A stretch of 49,429 nt of DNA from Setaria digitata (taxonomy: Eukaryota; Nematoda; Chromadorea; Rhabditida; Setariidae). Under the pieces are notes generated by a model. That model saw nothing but the letters and a program-made list of their open reading frames with translations, made no database searches and was not told where the DNA came from. How positions within the stretch are numbered: position 1 is the first letter of the stretch; every line of letters starts with the position of its first letter. This document shows positions 1-11,254 of the stretch, piece after piece. The stretch is from the NCBI GenBank assembly GCA_003640385.1, contig RCAB01000449.1, positions 1 through 49,429 of the forward strand, given 5' to 3'. Position numbers and translations under genes: made by a program.

Positions 1-58
1 TAATATATAATATAATATAATATAATATATAATATAATATAATATATAATATATAACA
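1..58. repeat. AT microsatellite (TAATATAATA-type)
   Basis: Degenerate tandem TAATATAATA/TATAATATAA units run from the window edge to about position 58. This is a simple sequence repeat and I see no coding or regulatory content in it. Confidence 0.85.
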
Positions 59-1395
59 TATCTGTTACTTGTACTGTACTAAGTGATAACGGACTCCGCA
101 GAAAAGGTTTTACCTCACAACGTGAACTGTCTTTACGGTTTGATTTATTTTTTTATTTTTATTTTTGTACATGTTTTACTTTTGCTCGTTTTGAATGTTG
201 GCACTATTTATTCCTATTTTCTGAAAAATCTGATTGAGTCAAATTGCAAATTTTGCTACTTGAAATCAATCCCAACAGAATTGAGGATAATCTGGACAAG
301 GAATTTTATGAGTGACACTAGTAGATAATACATATAAGTTTAAAAGCTAGTCCTGTCTGAGTGATGGTATACTGTTCGCTAAATGTGATACATGAAATCT
401 TTATTGTCATGAATAACAGACAGATTAGAGCATATCAACAGTAATTTACTGTTCCTTAATTATAATCGTGATTTCGAAAATCATCTAAATTCATAAGCAA
501 GCAACCACCAAATGTAACTGAAAAACTGTATCAGCCATATTTAGAATACAGAAATGGACCAATAAGATACGTGATACTATTGGAGAATGGAACTGCAAAA
601 TTTTGCTAGACAAGCTTACTACAGAGAAATACTAGACAATTCACATTAAAAAAAAATATAACCAGAATACGACAGACTTGTCCTTTTAATATATTTTATC
701 TATATATAAAAGGAAAATGGCACCAAATAAATACTAAAAAACTTATTCTAAGAAATTATATTCAAAAAGATACAGAGATGGGTAGTATTTCATATTCATT
801 GGGAGTCAAGCCGTAATGAGAGGTTAAGGAAAGTTAGAGATGATCACCGACGGGTTTTCTGAAAAGTACCCTAGTATTATTTCGTTACATAAAAGATCTA
901 AAAAGAAAAATCTTTAGACGTGAAACTGCACAGGAAATTCTGTGTTGCACTGCTGAAAAGCGTCAAAAGTGGAGGCACTAAGAAAAGACTAGCTCGTCGT
1001 ACGGAATAAAAAAAAAGAAAGGTAAAAATACGACAAAAGTATTATAATATCAGAAAAACCATCACATACATTTAAAATGGTCCTGATATTTATTCACAAT
1101 CCTAGAATTTCATATAGCTGATCTGTTCATAATAATGTACTCAATGCAAAAAGAGCAGCAAATTAATTGCAGTTACCCTGAGCAAGCTATACAATGTACT
1201 GAGTTGTTCAATAAAAACATTCTAAACTACATCAATGAGAGTTGTTGACGCTGGTAAAGAAGGGATTCATTGGATTAAATTAAACTGGGATCAACCACTA
1301 TTTGGTAACACGAAAGATCCTATATGCCACTGAATGAATTCAAGTGGAAATGAACAAACAGGACAGTCAGTGCGGTCATTCGCTGCTAATGAAAT
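59..1395. other. Intergenic / 3' flank of RFWD3
   Basis: About 1.3 kb of AT-rich sequence downstream of the RFWD3-like gene. A single open stretch at about 83-328 on the plus strand is rich in Phe, Ile and Leu and has no recognisable domain, so I do not call it a gene. Part of this stretch is probably the RFWD3 3' UTR. Confidence 0.5.
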
Positions 1396-4300
1396 TTAAC
1401 ACCGCGCCTCAAGGAAGTAAATTGCCGTTTCACTTAAGCACCCCAGTTGAAAATGCTGCATATCATTAGTTATAATTTCTCTGATATCAACAACCATATC
1501 GTTAACACGCTTCACAACCGTCGGACATTTGCGTACCCAGTCATAAAGAACCTTTAAATAAAATTTTTCCATTCATTGTGCACAGGTCAGGATTAGATAA
1601 CAGCTAGAAAACAACAACTTACTAGAATGCAAAAGTTTCAAATATAAGGATAGTTCATAGTTATAAACCCCTGTTCAAAAATCCACTTTTCGGAGGTGAA
1701 AAACGAATAACTATAAGTATGACATACCACATGTGAATTAGCCTCATCATAAACAGCAGCAACTGGGCCACAAGGTGTACTCCAAAACGCACTTCTGATT
1801 ACACGTGTGAGTTTTTTTGAAAGACTTTTGTAGGTATGGATATGACAAAGTTTTTTGCACTCGCCATCCAAGTCCAGAGAGTAGAGAATATGAGTTACTG
1901 TTTCATGACGTTGACTAGGAGCAAAAGTCAACATTACATTGTTGCTTTCTTGGTCATAGCAAAATGAATTTATGGAACCTGAAAATGACTTAAAATAAAC
2001 TGACAAAATCTCAAATAATTTTTAAGTAAAATAAAGTGTTACCCTGATCAGATATCAAAACATGCGGCTGCATATGATGATATAGCACACACTCCTTCAA
2101 AGATGTAACAAACAGCAAAGATTGTCTTGTACAAAACTGTAAACTTATAATAGGCAAACGCCCTTTGCGGCAAGTTATGTCAAAGGGCTCAATTGCTGAA
2201 TCCTGGAGACGGAATTTCAAAACCCTACCTGAAATAATAAATATATGCAGGAGCCAAAAAGCATTTAAAAAAGGAGCAGAAGTAAATAAGTCAATGTAAC
2301 GAATTTTGGGCGGGAAACCCTGAAAAAGTATATGTCCGATATTCACCGTTAATAAGACCAACTGCTACGTCATTCTCGCTCAACCAGCAACAGCACCAAC
2401 CAGAAGCAGGTAGAGGAATACGCTGCTGAATTCTCGGATGATCATCGAAGCTGGAAATTAAAACAGTAAATGCCGTTATTTAACGCTGTGTCACCTAAAT
2501 CAATGATGGAAGGGGAGGAAATACAGGTCACTCCGTAGCAATATTTATGGATAAAACTAGTATAAAAACATCTCTTTAAAATTAATTAAAATCGTGGCAC
2601 TTTAGTTCAGCTGGTATAACCAAAACACCTCGTAACACAGAGTGTCTTATCCTCTCCAGTTGATAGTACCATTTGCCGATTAAAAGGTGAAAATCTACAG
2701 CACCGAGGTTTCCTCGTATGGACAGGTATTACTGTGTCTTCACGACCATCTGCTGTGATCTGTAAATACGAAACTACAATCCTTAAATTTTATTTCATGA
2801 ACTCCAAATGGAAAATGCTAAGTAAGCAAGCAATAGTGACCGAAAACCACTTCGTATTTTCATAATAATTCATTGATGCTGCAAGCAATTTTCATATGTT
2901 AAAAAGATGATTGAGAGAAGACAACGAAAGAATTACGGCAATTATTAAAACGATTTATAGAGCCATGACTATTTATGACCTTAGATAACTGTGAAGAAAT
3001 GAATGCATTGAGAGAAAGAAAAATAGGAAATCAACAAAATTTGCAATATTTTGCGCTACATTCTTCGCAGTAACGACCAGTAAAAATGAATAAATAAAAT
3101 AACAACCAATTTTAATCCATAAGGCATGAAGAGGTCGTTTCTAACTCTACAAGCTACCACAAAAAATTCGCCATTCGCATCTAGAGAACGAGAACCTGGT
3201 TCTGATGACAATTGAATAGTCGGGCCCGCTATTAGTGAAAAATAAGCACCTTTCATCAATTTAGCAGCAGGTGGTGTTGTCGGCCTGAAACAAATAATCT
3301 TTTCAATTAATTCCATTTAACCCAAAGCTCATTGTTGTCACAAATTCCTTGTTCGTGAGAGAGGTACAAAATTTGATCAAATTTTCTTAGTTAAACGAAA
3401 ATGCAACCTATGAAGCACATTAAAAAACACCTAGAAAATAATGTCACGATCTTCAGATTTCCGAATACATACAACATATAAACAAAGACTACATAAGCTT
3501 AACTGATATTCTCTGCTTTTGTTAGTAAACTATCTGGAGGTAAATTCAGTGAATATCAGGATTAATATTATCAATATAACACAAGCTTGAAAAAAAAAAA
3601 GAAAAAAAAAACTACGCAAAACTTAACAACTTACCGCGACTTGTTTCCACGCCTTTCCTCGCAGGCTATTTTTGCCCTCAGCTGTGCATTTTCATGCTTT
3701 AACCTTTCGACCTCAGCCTTATACGAAACGCACTCGCTTTCTTTTGTAATTTTTTCCTTCAAACGTTCATTTTCAAGACGCAAACTACCATTCTCAGCTT
3801 TGTATGCGTTATTTGCCTCTTTTAAAGATTCCAGTTCCGTTGTGTCAAGTGCCTGCAATTTTTTATCACTAATGGTTCTCGTCCAACTGATGAAGATTAT
3901 GAAGCAACAATTAAAGAGTCGAAAAAAGTAACTTTCGATTATCTAGGTGAGCAAACCTTACTAAAGGCAAATCAATTTTCTTAACTTACAACTCGTTTTT
4001 TGATTTTACTTATTTCCCACCTTGTATTTGAATTAACCCTCTTCAAAGGAAACACCAGGATAAATATCTTAAATGTCCAAATAAGTGGAACTGCCGGAAG
4101 ACTACTAATTACCTTTATAGACCGTACATATAAGCGACGAATATCAGTAATTCGAGCCCTAGTTTTACATTGAGGACACTTGGCAGATTTTTCCGTACGA
4201 ATCCATCTTTCAATACAAGACTGCCCGAAAAGATGCCCACATTTCAAACAAACCACTCTAAAAAGTTTACTGTACATGAAGCCTATTCATAATATATGTA

Positions 4301-5228
4301 AAAACAGTTTGCTTTAATGCAGCAAAAACAGTACATTTTATTAAACACCGATAAAACTTGGAAACTTTTTGGACTTACTTATGAGACCCTGAAATCGTAT
4401 ATGCTTCGAAACATATTGAGCAGTTGGTGGTTTCATCGCCACCTGAAACATTTTCCGCAATTTATATATCAAGATATTTCTCATGAAATTTGATCATAAA
4501 TTTATTACTGTGAAATCAAATAGTACGCGTTTTCCAGTAGGCTAATGCATGGTAGGGCTTAAAGTGTTTGTCACCACTTCGTAAAATCGATCAAACAGTT
4601 TTAAAGCTGAGAAGAGTGCAACCTTCGTCATCATTCCTATCAGATTTACGTCGCCGTTTCTTATTTACATTGTCATCATCAGCTTCTTCATCACTACTCA
4701 AGATAACACGTGGTAATCGATGCTGTGGTTGTTCAAGCCTTTCAACCTAAAAGAACCGCAACTACAAAAGATCAAAAAAAAAAACCCTCCATTACTCTCT
4801 GAAGTCTCAATTTCCAAATTACAGTCATTACAAAATTCATCGATGAGCTAATTAATGACAATAACGAGACATCTATAAAACATTTACCTGTTTTTTATTG
4901 TTTTTTATTGTTTTATTTTTGTTTTTATTTTTTATTTATATTTATTTTTTATATTTATATTTTTTATTTATATTATTATTTTTATTTTTTATTGTTTTTT
5001 ATTTTTTATTTACCTTGATCAAAGGTACAGTTCAAATATTGTCCAGGACGCAAAATACCTTAAGAAAAAAATGACGCTTACATCATTCAAACCTTCTGCT
5101 TCAACAAATGAATGACTTTCCAATATAATTCGATGACTGCGTTGCGCTTCTTCAGTTAATTCAAAACTATCACTGGTGTCGTCTAATACTATCACGGCTT
5201 CGTCGTGATTTTCTGGTTCTGAAGCCAT
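1396..5228 (-). CDS. RFWD3: E3 ubiquitin ligase, RFWD3 type (RING, coiled coil, WD40)
   Basis: Eleven exons in phase give 567 aa: 5228-5082, 4746-4623, 4442-4379, 4257-4113, 3852-3635, 3284-3107, 2759-2629, 2450-2347, 2228-2043, 1978-1728, 1551-1396. Order: acidic N-terminus; basic patch KKRRRKSDR (about 75); C3HC4 RING starting CSICFEAYT, continuing CGHLFGQSCIERWI and CPQCKTRARITDI; the linker RSIKALDTTELE, which resembles the human RFWD3 linker; a heptad coiled coil (about 165-235); then WD40-like repeats (about 240-567; GRVLKFRLQDS, VLYDWVRKCP). The family ubiquitinates RPA and RAD51 at stalled forks in the nucleus (known for human RFWD3). This protein is shorter than the human one (about 774 aa), mainly in the N-terminus. 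The start is the first ATG before the acidic segment. Function is by homology; the structure is seen directly. Confidence 0.9.
4885..5015. repeat. T-rich low-complexity tract in RFWD3 intron 1
   Basis: About 130 bp of imperfect TTTTTATT/TTTATATT repeats on the plus strand (A-rich on the transcribed strand) inside the first RFWD3 intron. This is a simple repeat. Confidence 0.85.
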
Positions 5229-6442
5229 GTACAGCTAGTAGACGCTGAAATGAAGCAAAATATGAGAATCAGTTTATTTGCAGATCAGTTGAATGGTACG
5301 AAATGTGCAAGGGATGAAAAAAGGGTAACTATGGAACAATATGCAAATAATTCTCAAATTGATCATATCGAAAACAGTATTTACCCTTATATATTGCAAC
5401 CTTTCACTTCCAGGAAAATGCCCAATAAGCTCGCAAACTGAACTTCATTTACTGCACCAAATCAACTAATCAGCCTTAGGAGCTTAACGGTAAAAACTTA
5501 CCGAAGCTCGGATATCCCAGGGGAATAAAACGTAACAGAACAAGTTTCTTTTAATTCATTTGTAGTGGATGTTCCACTGGTGCAAAGGAGTGATTATGTA
5601 CATGCGAAATTAAACAGTGAATAACAGATGTTTTATACTCGACGTTACGTAATAAAAGAGACGTGATATCCAGTGCGTGGTATCACTACACGCAACTCCC
5701 CCTCACCCACTCATCAGCCGGGCCGCTGTTTACTTCGCGGGCTTCCGCCTAACTGCCAAATTTGAAAATGTTGTGTGTGGACTATTCACGTGAAGGGTTG
5801 GGTGGATGTTACGTAGCTGTAGACTTCTTTGACGTGTTTCACGGGAGTCAAGATATCTGAAACTTACTGGGAGAGCTACGTGTCACCTTCGTCTAATGCG
5901 ACGACTTGACATCTGAATTATATCCTGTCTATGCAGGGTGATCTCCAATGTATATCAGCGCCAGTAAATACCACCGAATAATCACTTAGTGCGTGATTTA
6001 AGCACTTCCATCTGGTGTTGGAAGTTAAAAAGCAAACTTTGACCATATTACGGAACTCTCCTTTCGAAAATGATTAACAATACGAATTATTAACAATACG
6101 AGAAATGATTAACAATACGGAAGTACCCGAAAAGCTCAAAACTAATTTAATTTTCGCAAATATCCTTCTATTTAGGATTAATGCGATCAAAGTTAAGCTT
6201 AAAATGAACAAGACGAGGAAAAGACGTTTTAATTGCTGTGTTCTTGAACCGATTCTCAGCATAATTCTTTTGATCATCATTTCATACGCATACATTTAGA
6301 CTGAGTTACAAAGTACTACACAGAATTACGTAGGTTCTGTCGGAGTTACGCAGAGTTACGTGGATTTAGCCGACAGTCATAAAAGCTTTACACGTTGCAA
6401 CTGATGTGCATATATGAATGTACAGTGAGCTGTTCAACATAT
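5229..6442. other. Intergenic: RFWD3 promoter side and CPG4 gene 3' flank
   Basis: About 1.2 kb between the RFWD3 start codon and the stop of the upstream CPG4 gene, both on the minus strand. The stretch 5690-5900 is visibly more GC-rich than its surroundings and may be the RFWD3 promoter (inference). A short tandem repeat lies at 6073-6119. I see no gene here. Confidence 0.5.
6073..6119. repeat. Three copies of a 12-mer (ATTAACAATACG)
   Basis: ATTAACAATACG occurs at 6073-6084, 6089-6100 and 6108-6119, with AT-rich spacers of 4 and 7 bases. It is a short direct repeat in the intergenic region downstream of the CPG4 gene. Confidence 0.8.
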
Positions 6443-9400
6443 TTAAATGAGAAATGTGAGTAAAAATATGAGGAGTCCTGCAGGAAATGACCTATGAGAC
6501 GATGCCTTCACATACACTTCACCTGAAAATTTTTTTCGAATTTTTCTGAGTAGCTTTTCCAGAACAATACTGTGATATTAATTAATAAATGATTTGAGTG
6601 GTCTAACATATGAATTAATTTTGCGTGGTCAAGACAAGTGATTGATCCTTAAAAGTTATAGACTGTTTCTATCACATCTAAATAAAGAGTCTTCATGTCG
6701 TTATTATAAATTTCGGTGAAATGAGATCATCAGTGATATGGTTACTTACTTTTACCACCAGTAATCTTAGCAACTTGAAATCCCGATTTATCCCAGTACT
6801 TGACGTTCTTGTCCTGTAATGACTTCTCCTCTTCTACACTCCGTAAGCCAAATTCATTGAAGATATTCTGTAACATCATGAAATTTTCTATTAAGGAATA
6901 TCAACGTTGACTGGAGGCGTCTCTTACATCCATGAATTAATTACCTTAGCTGCACTGGTCATTAACGTTGCGATGTCCGCTACGGTAGCTCCTTGTCCAG
7001 TTTCTAAATCAATCAGCTGACATTGTAACTTCATTTGATGTTCATTCAACGGCAATATTTGCACATAGATTGAATTTGTTTGATTTTGTATTTCCTTGTC
7101 GGGAATTGTACGAATAGCATCATTTTCTTTCGAATTAAAAGCCTATGGTGGTTAATAATACTAATTAGGATGATAATTATGAAAGACTATTGTAGGAAAA
7201 CTCCCAGGAAAATTGTCTTTAATAATGAATAGAACTTAAATATCAGGATTACATTTAGTTGAGTAACGCTATCACCGCTTCTACCTTTGATGGTGTCAGT
7301 AAAATCTGCTTTGGACGTTGTAAGCACCACGTCCTATAATAATAATTAGCAAAACTTTGTATTTTCTCTAGAATTAAAAGCTAATTTAGAAATATATTAC
7401 AAATAAGTTCCTAGAATGTTTAAAATAGACCTGAGGAAGAAGCTTCAACCGTTGACATTCTCCTGGTAGAATAGATGACACAAGCAATGTGTAAGCATCT
7501 TCTGATTTCATATTTGGAGACGGATTCATTTTTATCGTGTGGTTCACCACCGTTGCTACTATTTTGTGCTACAATGTATGAGAATGCAAAATATTATTAA
7601 GGATTTTAGGGAACTAGATGCAAAAAAATTTCTACTTGGACTTCGCATAAAATCGTATTGTATTTTCTTGGGATAATTAAAACCTTTTATTAACACTTTG
7701 CTGTACCATCTTGATTCCGAGCCCGAGCTTTTAGCACTACCTCAGGTCATAAAAAAACCGTCATCCTCGGAAAAAATCCAAAAATTTGCAGAAAAAAAAT
7801 TTTAACACTGACCAATAGGGATGAGCGACCGATTGAACATTGCTTTTCAGCCATCTGTTGAGTGCAGTTAATGAAGCATGATGATGCACTTTAAATATTA
7901 ATTAGTAAAAAGAAAAAAACTGTTAATTATTTTAGTGAAATGTTAAAGGTGAAACGGAAAGCATCCTGTCTACCTGCACAAATCATAAAGATTAGGAATT
8001 TCGAGAAGTTTGTTTCCACTGGAATCGAGCACATTTGTCGTGGCAGGTTTCTTTCCTCTTGATGCTTTGGACAAAACTTCTCCCATCTCGCACTGGTTAT
8101 CACAGGTAAGGTAAATGACTGCAGAATGGCCATAAAGACATGGAAATATGTCACCCAGTGCTACAATATCCAACATAGAATCATAGATTTGAAATACTAT
8201 TATTAAACAATACTTCCGTTATGGTTAATTTAGATATTTCAATTAATATTGCAAATTAATCACAGCCCTCTTAACAAATAGCCTCTAATTGATTGTCTAT
8301 GTTTCTTTTGCTAGTAGAAAACAAAGTCGATCAAAGAATAAATTGAATGGACACTTTCTGTCTTAAACATTCATTATCTTCAAAACTTCAAGCAAAAAAT
8401 ATTTGAATTTCACAAACCTTCCTGATTAAAGGTACAAAGATAATCAATGACCGTCGTAGTAACATCAAGTAATGAATCCTTGCAACTGTTATTATGATGA
8501 AGACATCTTTGGAATACATCGAAGTGGCTATGTGAGAAAAAATTTATGACGAAAACAATTCCACATTAATAATCCAACGGAGACAGTCCAAGAAATCTTC
8601 GGCAGTAAGTGGACTTTATGACACTCAAGTGAGCAATTACATTTAATCTAGTCTTTTTTTTTTTATCTAATCCAATTCACAGAATTTTTCTGCTGGGAAA
8701 AATTTTGCTTTCCACATCTGTCATTTGTTGCGACAACCTGTCATGATATGGTAGTAATTATTCTTCAGAAACACTACCTGCAAATGTTGCCAACTTCATC
8801 GACAGAACGTTGGCCAGCAAACGGTTGCTCTAGCATGCTAGCAACTTCATCCAGACAAACTTGTAAACACTCTGATGGTTGTAAACTTTCTAAAAAGTCG
8901 AACAAATCGAAACCATTTGTGTAAGCACCTGAAAGTTGAACCATTTTTATAATTTGATAATTAAGCTTTTGCTCTTTATCCAACAACTAATGCAAGTTCT
9001 GTCATTTCTCATTACTATTTAATCATATTCAATCAAAAAATTTCTTGACTCTAATCTTAGAATATTAAGGTTATTAAAATTAATTTCTTATATATATATA
9101 AGAAATATATATATATTTCTTCAGAAACCCTCCTGCAAATCTATTTCTTCTTATTTTTCTACTTTAAATATATATATTTAAAGATATATTTAAATAATAT
9201 AGATATATTTATTATATATATATAAAAATATAAAATATATATATATTTATTTCTTTATATATATATATAAAGAAACTCTAATCGCACACAGCTAGTTCCG
9301 AAATCTATTTCTTCTTAGCAGAAAAATTAAAAATATTAACCCTGAAGTAAATTTTGAACCAATTCACTTCCTACCACATCTTTCTTTTCCAAAAGATTGC

Positions 9401-9566
9401 TTTCACTAATTGGCAATGGCAAGTTGACCTCTGTCACATTCGAAGGTTGAGATTCTCGTGTCGCACTCTTCTTTATTGCAGCAACCTCCATAGGAGAAAT
9501 TCGCGATACCGTCGTGTTAATAAATTGCGAAATAATCAGCGACAAGAATATCACGAAGCGATACAT
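6443..9566 (-). CDS. Secreted chondroitin-proteoglycan-4 (CPG4) domain protein with GPI-like tail
   Basis: Ten exons join in phase to 462 aa: 9566-9375, 8986-8778, 8527-8418, 8160-7974, 7888-7813, 7568-7431, 7333-7253, 7142-6945, 6867-6750, 6522-6443. Residues 1-21 form a signal peptide (FVIFLSLIISQFINTTVSR). Residues about 80-300 carry the spaced cysteines of the nematode CPG4 domain: ECLQVC, FQRCLHHNNSC, a central IDYLC, LTCDNQC, then LCSASSCFINC and a late LPGECQRL. A hydrophilic 120-150 aa linker follows. The last residues (SFPAGLLIFLLTFLI then stop) are a hydrophobic tail with no cytoplasmic part, as in GPI-anchored proteins (inference). CPG proteins carry chondroitin in C. elegans; one GRSGDS site here could accept a chain, but a clear SG cluster is missing. 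Family assignment is by cysteine pattern from memory. Confidence 0.75.
9084..9265. repeat. TA-rich repeat with 22-bp perfect palindrome in CPG4 intron 1
   Basis: A run of (TA)n blocks within intron 1 of the CPG4 gene, separated by TTTCTT/AAGAAA motifs. Positions 9084-9105 form a perfect 22-bp palindrome (TTTCTTATATA and its complement), and similar arms recur at about 9246-9275. It could form hairpins or cruciforms and is likely a mutational hotspot. Confidence 0.8.
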
Positions 9567-11254
9567 ATTTATAAGTCAATCTGAAATGCAAAAAAATATT
9601 TTACTTTGAAAGTTGCTAATATCAATGAATTCAACAACTTTCTATTTCATCATTATTAATAATGAGGCACTTTTGAAATTATCAGTTTTTTTTTTCCACC
9701 TTATTAGGTGGGTAGCGAATTCCTAGTCAAAAATAAAATTTTAACAAGTGATGACATAGAAAGATGACATAATTTTTTAATTACTAGTTGTGCAATATCG
9801 CTATTCTGATACAAAGCAGTACAATCAAAATTTGACTCTGAATAAGTGGCTATGGATAAGCAATAGATTTATATAAGGCAGATTATACTAATCAAGCTTG
9901 ATCATGCCCTATTTTTCTGCTAATCATATACTAATCAAAAACAGTGTTGGATTAGTAGTTAGAAAAGGAACTACAACAATCAAAAGAATTATTTGTTAAT
10001 AACGGTGAACATAAGGGTTGTATTGGTATAGTGAATACTTGAATACCATTATCTGACCTCGAATTATTGAAATTCAAATTACATTGCCGACGTTGATGTA
10101 ACCTTGAACCCTGAATTAGTATTAAGGATACAGTCAAGATCTAATGACTCATTGAATATTCTCGGATATTCTCTTAAAATTCCGGATACTTTTTGGTATT
10201 ATGTTTAGATAGTGAGTACAGACCTACAACAATCAAAAGAATATTAAGGATAGATGGAAAATTTTTTATTTGACACTTCGAGATCTTTGGTGGATAAAGA
10301 AGATTCTGGAAGCTTTATTTGGCGCCCCTAGTGATTACTTCTTACTCAGTATAATTTTGCGAATATACTGTCCAGACAAATTGGCATGTTCAAAACAATA
10401 ATCATTTTTTTTTTTTTGATAAAGAATTAACTCGTCTACTCATTTGATATCTTCAATTCTCTAAGGATCCTGTTTTATAGCATCGGCAATTTTTGAAATT
10501 TTCTCTTCTTTTCGACTCCAATTTGTTTTTCAATTTCTTATTAATTTCCTTTTCATTAAGAAGCAACGATTCGAAAGGAGGCTCGGTTAGAAGTTGCCTC
10601 AGAAAACTCAAAAAGATTTGCATTTGTAATACATTTTATTTATGAGATTTTTAGATAAAATTAAGCTGTATTGATGGCCAATCTAAAGCAAAATGTTACA
10701 AATGCAATCTCGGAAGTGGACACTCATAGCAATATTTTGTAAAATTTTAAATTTTAAAATCAAAATAGACTAAAGAAATCCTAAAGATTTGAAATGAAAA
10801 GATGTAAATAAAGAAACAATTTAAATGTGAATAAACCGGAACCATTTATTTTACAAAAATAAGAAAGTAGAAAGTAACGATCGAAAATTTTGGTGTTTAT
10901 GTTCTTGCAGAAAATTCAACTTATTTTCAATTAAGAAATTACTTTAGTTACAAATACACAGTGTGACCTGTCAAATACATTTGATTTTGATGTTGAAATA
11001 AATTTCAAAACACATTTTTTCTTTTTTATTATAAGACTTTTGTATCAAGTAACAAGTGTCTATGTAACATAGCAAGATATTCACTAGACTGATAATATTA
11101 GTAGCACCGAAAAATGAAGTTAATAAAACATAAACAAGAGTTATCTCTTTACTGCATTTAGAATTGCGTACCGATCATCAGATGCGCCAGCGTCAACGAG
11201 TCAAAAAAAGTTCACCAATAAAAGGGTTTGTCTCCATTTCCATTTTTTAACTTT
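9567..11254. other. Intergenic between divergent CPG4 and LAPTM-like genes
   Basis: About 1.7 kb of AT-rich DNA separating two divergently transcribed genes, so it presumably holds both promoters. No ORF with domain content, tRNA or repeat family was recognised. An ATG at 11182 followed by a possible donor at 11226 could be an alternative first exon of the downstream gene, but its phase (2) does not fit the next exon. Confidence 0.45.

Noticed and set aside
83..328. 81-codon plus-strand open frame
   Set aside because: Composition is Phe/Ile/Leu-rich as expected from AT-rich noncoding DNA; no domain, splice context or neighbour supports it.
6074..6299. Overlapping open frames on both strands
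   Set aside because: They overlap each other and a short tandem repeat in an intergenic region; neither has recognisable features.
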